64,000 bases of DNA from JAMXLO01 sp963812075 (GTDB lineage Bacteria > Pseudomonadota > Alphaproteobacteria > Acetobacterales > Acetobacteraceae), in NCBI GenBank assembly GCA_963812075.1, contig CAWETN010000018.1, forward strand, positions 310,001 to 374,000, written 5' to 3'. A model generated the notes under the pieces. It worked only from the letters and a program-made list of their open reading frames with translations, ran no database searches and was not told the DNA's origin. Of the stretch, positions 54,901 through 64,000 are shown piece after piece (position 1 is the first letter of the stretch; every line of letters begins with the position of its first letter). The translations under genes and the position numbers were made by a program.

Positions 54901-55562
54901 ACGTGCTGGCCAGCGCGCGCGACGTGAATGTGCTGGTGCTGGACACGGAGGTCTATTCCAACACCGGCGGCCAGGCCTCGAAGGCCACGCCGCTCGGCGC
55001 GATCGCCAAGTTCGCCTCGGCCGGCAAGCGCGTGGCGCGCAAGGACCTGGCGTTGCAGGCGATCGCCTATGGCAACGTCTACGTCGCGCAGGTGGCGATG
55101 GGTGCCAACCCGCAGCAGACCTTGCAGGCGTTCCGCGAGGCGGAGGCGTATCCGGGGCCGTCGCTGATCCTCGCCTATTGCCACTGCATCGCGCACGGCA
55201 TCGACATGCAGCGCGGCATGAAGCAGCAGGATCTCGCGGTGGCGTGCGGCTACTGGCCGCTGTTCCGCTACAACCCGGCGCTGCGCGACGTGGGACAGAA
55301 CCCGTTCGAGCTCGACAGCCCGCGGCCGACGATCAGATTCCGGGACTATGCCTACAACGAGACGCGCTACAAGGCGCTGGTGCAGAGCCGTCCCGCAGAG
55401 GCCGCGGCACTGATGGCAGCGGCGCAGGCGGCGCTGGACGAGAAGTACCGCAGCTACGAGGAGATGGCCGGCTGGTCCGCCACCCGCTTCCACCCGGCCG
55501 GTCTGCGCAACAGCGGCATCGCCGCGCGGGCGGGCGAACGCGTCGACGAAGATGTGGGGTGA
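51948..55562 (+). pseudogene. nifJ: pyruvate:ferredoxin (flavodoxin) oxidoreductase NifJ, about five frameshifts
   Basis: This single-chain 2-oxoacid oxidoreductase of about 1,200 residues reversibly cleaves pyruvate to acetyl-CoA, CO2 and reduced ferredoxin. In order: an N-terminal TPP/pyrimidine domain (AIFPITPSSTMAE), FFDGFRTSHE, the gamma domain (GADGTVGANKNSVKII), two [4Fe-4S] sites (CIQCGQCSFVCP and CTGCGLCVEACP), and the TPP domain (CAGCGETPYLKL, GGDGWAYDIGYGG, TEVYSNTGGQASKAT). Frame changes near 52437, 52908, 53751, 53800 and 54030; four are repaired by deleting one base. ATG 51948 follows GAGGAG. Apart from these indels I see no in-frame stops. Confidence 0.88.
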
Positions 55563-55577
55563 TGGTAGCCTGCCGCG

Positions 55578-55838
55578 ATGAGCGACTACGATCTCGATAT
55601 CTACGCGTGGAGCCAGCGGCAGGGCGCGCTGCTGCGGCGTCTGGCGGCCGGCGAACGGGTCAACGGCTCGGACCTCGACTGGCCGAACATCGCCGAGGAG
55701 ATCGAGACGGTGGGGCGCTCGGAACGGGCTGCCGTCCGCAGCCACATCCTCAACGTAGTGGAGCATCTGCTGAAGTTGCAGGCCTCGCCGGCACTTGAGC
55801 CGCGCGCTGGCTGGGAGGAGACGATAGGGCGTGCATGA
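55578..55838 (+). pseudogene. truncated DUF29 family protein
   Basis: The N-terminal half of a DUF29 protein is clear: YDLDIYAWSQRQGALLRRL, then LDWPNIAEEIETVGRSERAAVRSH and VVEHLLKLQASPA. Full DUF29 proteins run to about 140-150 residues; here the frame stops at 86 after GWEETIGRA, and the next 100 bases in any frame do not restore the missing C-terminus. The function of DUF29 is unknown. I read this as a truncated remnant. Confidence 0.65.
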
Positions 55839-55959
55839 TCCGAAATCCCCAGCGCAATAGGCACGTTCCGCTGGCGGACGTGCCGATGGTGGATCGTTAC
55901 TGGGTCAGCCTAGAGGTGGAGTGTTACAGCGGTACCGACGATTCGGTGACGAACCCGCG

Positions 55960-57363
<1,404 letters not shown>

Positions 57364-57372
57364 AGCTTCCCC

Positions 57373-57765
57373 TTATTGCCGCCGCTTGAACATCGACAGC
57401 ATGCGCTGCGTCACCACGAAGCCGCCGAAGATGTTCACGCTCGCCAGCGTGACCGCGACAAAACCGAAGGCGATCGCCCAGCCGTTGGTGCCGAGCCCGG
57501 TCGCCAGCATCGCGCCCACCACGATGACCGAGGAGATCGCGTTGGTTACTGACATCAGCGGCGAGTGCAGCGCCGGGGTGACGTTCCATACCACGTAGTA
57601 GCCGACGAAGCAGGCCATCAGGAAGATCGCGAGCAGGAAGACGAACGGCTCGACCTCGGTGGCGACGGCGGCGGTGCCGGCCAGAAGCGAGTGCGCGTGG
57701 GCGGCAAGCTCGTTTGCCCTGGCCGCCAGCCGGTCGGCCTCGTCGGCCAGTTGGTTCGGGTTCAT
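57373..57765 (-). CDS. pntAB: NAD(P) transhydrogenase alpha subunit part 2 (membrane part)
   Basis: This 130-residue protein carries the alpha-subunit membrane helices of the split, Rhodospirillum rubrum-type enzyme. VEPFVFLLAIFLMACFVGYYVVW is the first helix, followed by VTPALHSPLMSVTNAISSVIVVG, the family signature, and a third helix. A helical Ala-rich N-terminus precedes. It lies 9 bases before pntB and 14 after pntAA. Confidence 0.93.
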   Translation of the reverse strand: MNPNQLADEADRLAARANELAAHAHSLLAGTAAVATEVEPFVFLLAIFLMACFVGYYVVWNVTPALHSPLMSVTNAISSVIVVGAMLATGLGTNGWAIAFGFVAVTLASVNIFGGFVVTQRMLSMFKRRQ

Positions 57766-57779
57766 CGGCGTGCTCCGGG

Positions 57780-58919
57780 TCAGGCGGCTTGCGACGGAAG
57801 GAAGTGCGGATGCACGACGGCGCCGGCGCGCGTCAGCATGACGCCCTTCACGATGTCGTCGTTGTCCGGCAGCTTCGGCGCCTTCGCGTCGTTGTCCCAG
57901 AACGTGCTGAGGAAGGTCAGCAGGTTCCGTGCATAGAGCGCCGACGACGCCACCGGGATCCGACCCGGCCAGTTGTGATAGCCCAGGATGGTGACGCCGT
58001 TCGGCGTGACGGTGCGGTCGCCCGGCACGGTGGCGGCACAGTTGCCGCCCGCATCCGCGGCAAGATCGACGATGACGCTGCCCGGACGCATCGCATCGAC
58101 CATCGGCTGGGTCACGATCACCGGCGCGCGGCGTCCCATGACCAGCGCGGTGCAGATCACCAGGTCGTTCTTCGCGATCGTCGTTGCCATCAGTTCCGCC
58201 TGTTTCTGGCGGAACGCCTCGCTCATTTCGCGCGCATAGGCGCCGGTCTGGCTGGCGGTCTCCTCGTCCTCGACGCCGACGAAGGTGCCACCCAGCGACT
58301 TGATCTCCTCCTTCGCGGCCGGCCGCACGTCGGTGGCGGAGACGATGGCGCCAAGCCGCCGCGCGGTGGCGATGGCCTGCAGCCCGGCCACGCCCGCACC
58401 AATGACGAACAGCCGCGCCGGCGGCACCGTGCCGGCGGCGGTCATCATCATCGGAAAGCCGCGCTGGAAGGCACCGGCGCCCTCGATCACGGCACGGTAG
58501 CCTGCGAGGTTCGCCTGGCTCGACAGCACGTCCATCGCCTGCGCGCGGGTGATCCGCGGCAGCAGTTCCATCGCCGCGCAGTCGATGCCGGCCGCCGCCA
58601 GGCCTGGTACCAGATCGGGCTCGGCAAAGGCGTTGGCAATGCAGACCAGCAGCGTGCCGCGCGGGATCAGCGCGCGCTGCTCGGGCAGCGGCGTCTGCAC
58701 GGCAAACACGATCCGGGCGTCGGCCAGCGCCTCGGCGGCACCGGCGGCGATCGTGGCGCCGGCGGCGATGTACTCGCTGTCGGGAATGGCGGCCTGCGCG
58801 CCGGCGCCGGCCTCGATCGCGACGGTGAGGCCCAGGCCGATCAGCCGCTTCACCGTATCGGGCGTGGCCGCGACACGCGTCTCGGACTCGCGGCGTTCCT
58901 TCAGCACCGCAAGGCGCAT
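57780..58919 (-). CDS. pntAA: NAD(P) transhydrogenase alpha subunit part 1 (NAD-binding)
   Basis: The soluble NAD(H)-binding domain dI has 379 residues. It starts MRLAVLKERRESETRVAATPDTV, typical of the alanine dehydrogenase/PntA family, has the Rossmann motif VIGAGVAGLQAIATARRLGA with the acidic ATDVR, and MRPGSVIVDLAADAGGNC. It is the first gene of the operon. With nifJ and the flavoprotein upstream, the transhydrogenase could balance NADPH and NADH pools when ferredoxin-linked metabolism is active. Confidence 0.95.
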   Translation of the reverse strand: MRLAVLKERRESETRVAATPDTVKRLIGLGLTVAIEAGAGAQAAIPDSEYIAAGATIAAGAAEALADARIVFAVQTPLPEQRALIPRGTLLVCIANAFAEPDLVPGLAAAGIDCAAMELLPRITRAQAMDVLSSQANLAGYRAVIEGAGAFQRGFPMMMTAAGTVPPARLFVIGAGVAGLQAIATARRLGAIVSATDVRPAAKEEIKSLGGTFVGVEDEETASQTGAYAREMSEAFRQKQAELMATTIAKNDLVICTALVMGRRAPVIVTQPMVDAMRPGSVIVDLAADAGGNCAATVPGDRTVTPNGVTILGYHNWPGRIPVASSALYARNLLTFLSTFWDNDAKAPKLPDNDDIVKGVMLTRAGAVVHPHFLPSQAA

Positions 58920-59157
58920 CCGCTCACTCCTTCAAAGTCACGACCAGATGGGGAGAACCGGGCACGCGAGGACATGCACGAACTGCCCCAGACCGACGGC
59001 AGGGCACCATGCGCGAAGGGGTTGGGCGGTGCAAGGGGTGTCCCCGGTCCGTTTGCAACGACACCTGGCCGCGGGCGGTGAACAATCGTCAACGCCACAG
59101 CCGATTGTGATGCGGGCGCGCTTGCGGCAAACTCGCGCACCCCAGGAGGCAGAGGCC

Positions 59158-59721
59158 ATGCCATTCGACGCACTGCTGGCTCCGTCACGACCCCGGCTGC
59201 TCGCCGAGACCCTTGCGGCACAGGGGGTCACTCCGGTGTCCCTGGAGGCGCTGGCAGCGCACAAGCAGGCCCAGCTCGAGCGCTTCGCGCCCAGCTTCTG
59301 GCACCAGCATCAGATCTGGCTGCCGGTAGGGCTGCTGGGCTCGGTGGCCTGCATGGCGATGAGCGGTGGGCTCGCCAACCGCGCCATGCCTGGCTCGCTG
59401 CTGCCTTCCTGGCTGTGCCTGTTCTGGCTCGGCGCGATGACGCTGCTGATTGTGTTCGGCGTGTTCCGGGTGAGTGCCGGTGCCTACTGGGAAGAACGCC
59501 ACGTCGCCGAAGACGATGCCCTGACCCTGCTGGGCGTGCCCCTGCCGATCGCCCAGCTGGCGCGCGACGTGCAGCGCGAGGTGCGTGGCGCCGCGCTGGT
59601 GTTGGGCGAGCTGCGACAGGAGGCAGTGGTGCTCGATCCCTACCTGCTGCTGGAATACGGCGCCGAGCGGGTCTGCCTGGGCATCTGGGACGGCCGGCGC
59701 ATCGTCGCCATGGCCGCCTGA
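59158..59721 (+). CDS. small membrane protein of unknown function
   Basis: This 187-residue protein is preceded by AGGAGGCAGAGGCC. It has two likely transmembrane helices (IWLPVGLLGSVACMAMSGGLA and LPSWLCLFWLGAMTLLIVFG), a cytoplasmic helical N-terminus, and a C-terminal soluble domain containing LTLLGVPLPIAQLARDVQ and EAVVLDPYLLLEYGAERVCLGIWD. I recognise no family. It diverges from pntAA and is convergent with livM, so it is likely transcribed alone. Confidence 0.6.
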   Translation: MPFDALLAPSRPRLLAETLAAQGVTPVSLEALAAHKQAQLERFAPSFWHQHQIWLPVGLLGSVACMAMSGGLANRAMPGSLLPSWLCLFWLGAMTLLIVFGVFRVSAGAYWEERHVAEDDALTLLGVPLPIAQLARDVQREVRGAALVLGELRQEAVVLDPYLLLEYGAERVCLGIWDGRRIVAMAA

Positions 59722-59727
59722 GGGGTC

Positions 59728-60660
59728 CTACAGCGCCAGCCGCAGCTTGCCGCCGATCTCGCCGATCACGCCGCGGCGGAACGCCAGCACGCACACGACG
59801 AAGATCGCGCCCTGCGTCACCGTCACCCACTGGCCGAACTGCGCCAGGTAGTTCTCCATCGTGGTGACAAGTATGGCCCCCATCACCGGGCCGAACACCG
59901 TGCCGAGACCGCCCAGCAGCGTGGTCAGCACGACCTCGCCGGACGTCGAGTAATGCACGTCGGTCAGCGTGGCGATGCCGAACACCAGCGCCTTGGTGCC
60001 CCCGGCGACACCGGCCAGCATGCAGGACAGCACGAAGGCGATCAGCTTGTAGTCGTCGGTGCGGTAGCCGAGTGAGGTGGCGCGCGGCTCGTTCTCGCGG
60101 ATCGCCTTCAGCACCTGGCCGAACGGCGAGTGGATGATGCGGTGGATCAGCAGGAACCCGGCCAGGAACACCGCCGCCACCAGCCAGTACATCGTCATGT
60201 CGTTGTCCAGCCGGATGACGCCGAACAGTACCCCGCGCGGTACCTGCTGGATGCCGTCCTCGCCGCCGGTGAATGGCGCCTCGACACAGAAGAAATACAC
60301 CATCTGCGCCAGCGCCAGCGTGATCATGGCGAAGTAGATGCCGGATCGACGGATCGCCAGATAGCCGAGGCAGAGGCCCAGTGCCGCGCCGGTCGCGCCG
60401 CCCAGGATGATGGCGATCGACGCATCGACGTGCCAGTACTTCATGGTCCAGGCGGCGATGTAGCTGCCCATGCCGAAGAACGCCGCGTGGCCGAACGACA
60501 GCAGGCCCACGTAGCCGATCATCAGGTTGAACGCGCAGGCGAACAGCGCCACGCACAGCACCCGCATCAGGAACACCGGGTACAGCACGAACGGGCACAC
60601 GACGATCAGTGCCAGCATGACCAGGAAGGCGATCTGCTGCGAACGGGAGAAACCGAACAT
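59728..60660 (-). CDS. livM: branched-chain amino acid ABC transporter permease LivM
   Basis: This 310-residue inner-membrane permease has the family segments MIGYVGLLSFGHAAFFGMGSY, LALAQMVYFF, KAIRENEPRATSLGYRTDDYKLIAF (the coupling loop) and LLGGLGTVFGPVMGA. It starts one base after the livH stop on the minus strand. The substrate could be leucine-type amino acids or, as often in this family, amides or aromatic acids. Confidence 0.93.
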   Translation of the reverse strand: MFGFSRSQQIAFLVMLALIVVCPFVLYPVFLMRVLCVALFACAFNLMIGYVGLLSFGHAAFFGMGSYIAAWTMKYWHVDASIAIILGGATGAALGLCLGYLAIRRSGIYFAMITLALAQMVYFFCVEAPFTGGEDGIQQVPRGVLFGVIRLDNDMTMYWLVAAVFLAGFLLIHRIIHSPFGQVLKAIRENEPRATSLGYRTDDYKLIAFVLSCMLAGVAGGTKALVFGIATLTDVHYSTSGEVVLTTLLGGLGTVFGPVMGAILVTTMENYLAQFGQWVTVTQGAIFVVCVLAFRRGVIGEIGGKLRLAL

Positions 60661-61548
60661 TCAGGCGCGCCTTCCGAACAGGCCATGTGGCAGCGTCAGC
60701 AGCACGATCACCATGACCAGGAACACCACGGTGGCGGAAGCCTGCGGGTAGAACACCTTCGTCAGGCCCTCGATCACGCCCAGCGCGAAGCCGGTGACGA
60801 TCGAACCCATGATCGAGCCCATGCCGCCAATCACCACGACGGCGAACACCGTGTTGATGAAGTTGTCGCCCATGTTGGGGTTCACCGAGTAGATCGGCGC
60901 CGCCAGCACGCCAGCGAACGCGGCCAGCGCCACGCCGCCGCCATAGGTCAGCGTGATCACCCGCGGCACGTTGACGCCGAACGCCTGCACCAGCGGCGCA
61001 TTCTCGGTGGCGGCGCGCAGCGTGGCGCCCAGCGAGGTCTTCTCGATCACCGCCCAGGTGGCGAGGCACACCACGGCGGCTGCGAGCACCACCCAGCCGC
61101 GATAGTTGGGCAGGAACATGAAGCCGAGATTGGTGGCGCCCTGCAGGACATCAGGGATGCGGTACGGCAGGCCGGAGCTGCCGTAGTAGTTGCGGAACAG
61201 ACCCTGGATGACCAGCGCCAGCCCGAAGGTCAGCAGCAGGCCGTACAGGTGATCCAGGTGATACAACCGGCTGATCACTGTGCGCTCCAGCAGCACGCCG
61301 AACGCGCCGATGATCAGCGGCGCCAGGATCAGCGCCGGGAAGTAGCCGATGCCGGCATATTGCAGCAGCATCCAGGCGGCGAACGCACCCATCATGAACA
61401 GCGCGCCATGCGCGAAGTTGATGATGTTGAGCATGCCGAAGATGATCGCCAGGCCCATCGACAGCATCGCGTAGAATGCGCCGTTGATCAGCCCGAGCAG
61501 CAGCTGGCCGAACAGCAGCGGGCCGGGAATGCCGAAGATCGTGATCAT
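60661..61548 (-). CDS. livH: branched-chain amino acid ABC transporter permease LivH
   Basis: The partner permease of 295 residues starts at ATG 61548 (MITIFGIPGPLLFGQLLLGL). Longer upstream frames run through a palindromic intergenic region and were discarded. Typical segments are LSMGLAIIFGMLNIINFAHGALFM, YGLLLTFGLALVIQG and VNPNMGDNFINTVFAVVVIGGMGS. It is the fourth gene of the livG-F-K-H-M run. Confidence 0.93.
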   Translation of the reverse strand: MITIFGIPGPLLFGQLLLGLINGAFYAMLSMGLAIIFGMLNIINFAHGALFMMGAFAAWMLLQYAGIGYFPALILAPLIIGAFGVLLERTVISRLYHLDHLYGLLLTFGLALVIQGLFRNYYGSSGLPYRIPDVLQGATNLGFMFLPNYRGWVVLAAAVVCLATWAVIEKTSLGATLRAATENAPLVQAFGVNVPRVITLTYGGGVALAAFAGVLAAPIYSVNPNMGDNFINTVFAVVVIGGMGSIMGSIVTGFALGVIEGLTKVFYPQASATVVFLVMVIVLLTLPHGLFGRRA

Positions 61549-61557
61549 CGACCTGTC

Positions 61558-61650
61558 TCCCTCTCCCGCGCAGCAGGGGAGCGTTGGGCAGGGGGCATCG
61601 CAGCACCCCCGACACCCCCCTCCCTGGCCTCCCCCGCGAAGCTGGGGAGG
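61558..61650. repeat. two CTCCC...GGGGAG hairpins between livK and livH
   Basis: CTCCCGC-GCA-GCAGGGGAG (61563-61581) and CCTCCCCCGC-GAA-GCTGGGGAGG (61628-61650) form two similar hairpins in the 118-base gap. Their core matches the palindrome at 14373-14387. Such a structure inside an operon can stabilise the upstream mRNA, here the highly needed binding-protein message, or attenuate read-through to the permeases. Confidence 0.5.
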
Positions 61651-61666
61651 AAGACCTTTCGGTCGC

Positions 61667-62905
61667 TCATGCCTTGCCGATGAACTCGCAGTGCCCCTCG
61701 CCCAGCGGCCGGTACGCCTGGTCGCCCGGCGTCGTCGCAACCAGCTTGAAGTAGTCCCACGGCCCCTTGCTCTCCGACGGCTTCTTCACCTCGAAGAGAT
61801 ACGAGTTGGTCAGGTTGCGGCCGTCTTCGCGGATGGTGGTCTTGCCGAAGCAGTCGTCGTCGACCGGCAGCTTCTTCATCCGCGCCACCGTCGCGACCCC
61901 GTCCTTCTTCGCCTCCGCCGCGCCCATGTCGGCGACGGTCTTCAGGTAATGCAGCGTGGCCGAGTAGCAGCCGGCATGCACCATGTTGGGCCAGTTGTTC
62001 GGCGTCTTCGACCTCACGCGGTCGGTAAAGGCGCGGGTGCGGTCGTTGAGATCCCAATAGAAGCTCTCGGTCAGGTTCAGCCCCTGCGCCACGTCAAGCC
62101 CCAGCGCATGAACGTCGGTCACGAACATCAGCAGCGCGGCCACCTTCATCGTCTGGTTCACGCCGAACTCGCGCGCCTGCTTGATCGAGTTCACCGTGTC
62201 GGCGCCGGCGTTGCACAGGCCAAGCACCTTGGCGCGCGACGACTGCGCCTGCACCAGGAAGGAGGAGAAGTCCGTGGTGCCGGGGAACGGATACGGCGAT
62301 GACCCCATCACCTTGCCCCCGGCGGCCTGCACCAGTGCCGTGGTGTCGGCCTGAAGCTGCTTGCCGAACGCATAGTCGGCGGTAAGGAAGTACCAGCTGT
62401 CGCCGCCGGCCTTCACCATCGCCCCGCCGGTGGAGCGGGCCAGCATGTAGGTGTCGTAGGTCCAGTGGATGAAGTTCGGCGAGCACGCCTTGCCGGTAAG
62501 GTCGGACGACGCCGCGCCGGAATTCAGGTACACCTTGTTCTTCTCGCGCACCACCGACTGGACGGCGAGCGCGACCGATGACGTCGGCACGTCCAGCAGC
62601 ATGTCCACGCCGTCGCGATCGAACCACTGACGTGCGATCGACACGGCGAGATCAGGCTTGTTCTGGTGATCGGCGTTGATCACCTCGACGTTGAGGCCCT
62701 TGCCGGAAACGCCGAAGTCCTCGAGCGCCTGTTTGGTGCAGACGATCGATGTCGGTCCGCCGGTGTTCATGTACGGACCCGACATGTCGTTCAGCACGCC
62801 GATCTTGATCGTCGGTGTCCCCTGGGCGCGTGGTCGCACCAGCGGCAGCGCAGCCGCGGCAGTCGCAGTGCCGAGCAGAGCGCGGCGGGAAATGGTCATA
62901 GTCAA
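61667..62905 (-). CDS. livK: branched-chain amino acid ABC transporter substrate-binding protein
   Basis: This 412-residue periplasmic binding protein of the Leu/Ile/Val class has a Tat-like leader (TISRRALLGTATAAAALPL). IKIGVLNDMSGPYMNTGG is the ligand-binding N-terminus, followed by NADHQNKPDLAVSIARQW and VPTSSVALAVQSVV. The C-terminus, with PWDYFKLVATTPGDQAYRP, is the form often found in urea/amide or aromatic-acid binding relatives, so the ligand need not be leucine. Confidence 0.9.
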   Translation of the reverse strand: MTMTISRRALLGTATAAAALPLVRPRAQGTPTIKIGVLNDMSGPYMNTGGPTSIVCTKQALEDFGVSGKGLNVEVINADHQNKPDLAVSIARQWFDRDGVDMLLDVPTSSVALAVQSVVREKNKVYLNSGAASSDLTGKACSPNFIHWTYDTYMLARSTGGAMVKAGGDSWYFLTADYAFGKQLQADTTALVQAAGGKVMGSSPYPFPGTTDFSSFLVQAQSSRAKVLGLCNAGADTVNSIKQAREFGVNQTMKVAALLMFVTDVHALGLDVAQGLNLTESFYWDLNDRTRAFTDRVRSKTPNNWPNMVHAGCYSATLHYLKTVADMGAAEAKKDGVATVARMKKLPVDDDCFGKTTIREDGRNLTNSYLFEVKKPSESKGPWDYFKLVATTPGDQAYRPLGEGHCEFIGKA

Positions 62906-62935
62906 AGTCCTTTCTGTCAGAGGGCTGTCGGCGCC

Positions 62936-63623
<688 letters not shown>

Positions 63624-63631
<8 letters not shown>

Positions 63632-64000
63632 GCGGCGTCCCCAGATAGGCGGCGATCACCTCGGGGTTGCCCGACACGGTGGCATAATTCCCCTCGGCCA
63701 GGATGCGCCCGCGCGTCAGCACGGTGATGGTGTCGCACAGGCCTTCGACCACCGAGAGATTGTGCTCCACCATCAGGATGGTGCGCCCCGGCCTGATCCG
63801 CCGCACCAGCTGCACGATGCGGTCCACGTCGTCGTGGCCCATCCCCGCGGTCGGCTCGTCCAGCAGCATCACCTCGGGATCGAGCGCCAGGGTGGTGGCG
63901 ATCTCCAGCGCGCGCTTCTGCCCATACGGCAGCTCGGCCACCACGGTATCGGCAAGCCCGGACAGCCCCACGTCGAACAGCAGCTCGCGCGCGCGGTCGT
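63624..64000 (-). CDS. livG: branched-chain amino acid ABC transporter ATP-binding protein LivG, partial
   Basis: Only the C-terminal ~125 residues are in the window; the gene continues past base 64000. Visible are ELPYGQKRALEIATTLALDP (signature region, with YGQKR in place of SGGQ as usual for LivG), Walker B VMLLDEPTAGMGHDD, and ILMVEHNLSVVEGLCDTITVL. It ends YLGTPHA, overlapping livF. Confidence 0.92.

Noticed and set aside
59084..59098. Possible FixK box TTGACGATTGTTCA (minus strand) upstream of pntAA
   Set aside because: The right half is GTTCA rather than RTCAA and it is about 170 bases from the start codon; too weak to claim.
60130..61683. 517-codon plus-strand frame opposite livM and livH
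   Set aside because: It is Gln/His/Arg-rich low-complexity translation of the antisense strand of two well-supported permease genes.

Overview
The window is uniformly GC-rich, densely packed DNA with many 4-base stop/start overlaps. It looks like the chromosome of an alphaproteobacterium. The FixL-FixJ-FixK oxygen cascade, a three-gene pntAA/pntAB/pntB transhydrogenase, a thrB-rnhA pair, a partial sox cluster and many GMC and Gfo/Idh/MocA oxidoreductases suggest Rhodospirillales, perhaps Acetobacteraceae. This is inferred from gene content only. I saw no tRNA, rRNA, CRISPR array, insertion sequence or prophage.

Layout: (1) 0-5.4 kb: a secreted cysteine-hydrolase-like protein, an ABM-fold monooxygenase, a GMC oxidoreductase, an esterase and a phospholipase C-like phosphoesterase. 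(2) 5.5-11.3 kb: a cyclase-family protein, a sugar-type periplasmic binding protein, an NxxGxxAF repeat protein and a zinc/manganese-type ABC transporter; most of these are frameshifted as read. (3) 11.4-17.6 kb: a two-subunit molybdenum hydroxylase running directly into fccA-fccB-soxX-soxY-soxZ-soxA, a sulfide/thiosulfate oxidation set without soxB or soxCD here. (4) 17.6-25 kb: a lytic transglycosylase, an SDR plus two Gfo/Idh/MocA enzymes, a rearranged leuC/permease remnant, a GMC dehydrogenase with its small subunit, and an isoprenylcysteine methyltransferase-like membrane protein. (5) 25.1-38.2 kb: a catabolic island (split AtuA protein, amidohydrolase, MmgE/PrpD, SDR, PEP-mutase-like lyase, MDR reductase, GMC oxidoreductase, MFS permease, FrdA-like flavoprotein, thioesterase, enoyl-CoA hydratase). 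(6) 38.2-45.6 kb: housekeeping genes (cbpA-cbpM, thrB-rnhA, NUDIX, pdxY, tag, M20 amidohydrolase, AhpD-like protein). (7) 45.6-59 kb: fixK, fixJ, a lone receiver, heme-PAS fixL, two small helical proteins, a pfkB-type kinase, a ferredoxin/NAD(P)H flavoprotein, nifJ and pntAA-pntAB-pntB. Three FixK/FNR boxes and one FixJ-like site tie much of this into an oxygen-controlled redox regulon. (8) 59.1-64 kb: a small membrane protein and a branched-chain amino acid ABC transporter (livGFKHM) running off the right edge.

About thirty frameshifts interrupt otherwise well-preserved genes. Most are repaired by removing one base, and the lengths of the repaired genes modulo three agree. This points to consensus errors more than gene decay. 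The leuC/permease remnant is different: it carries substitution-type in-frame stops and a fusion junction, so it looks like a real pseudogene.
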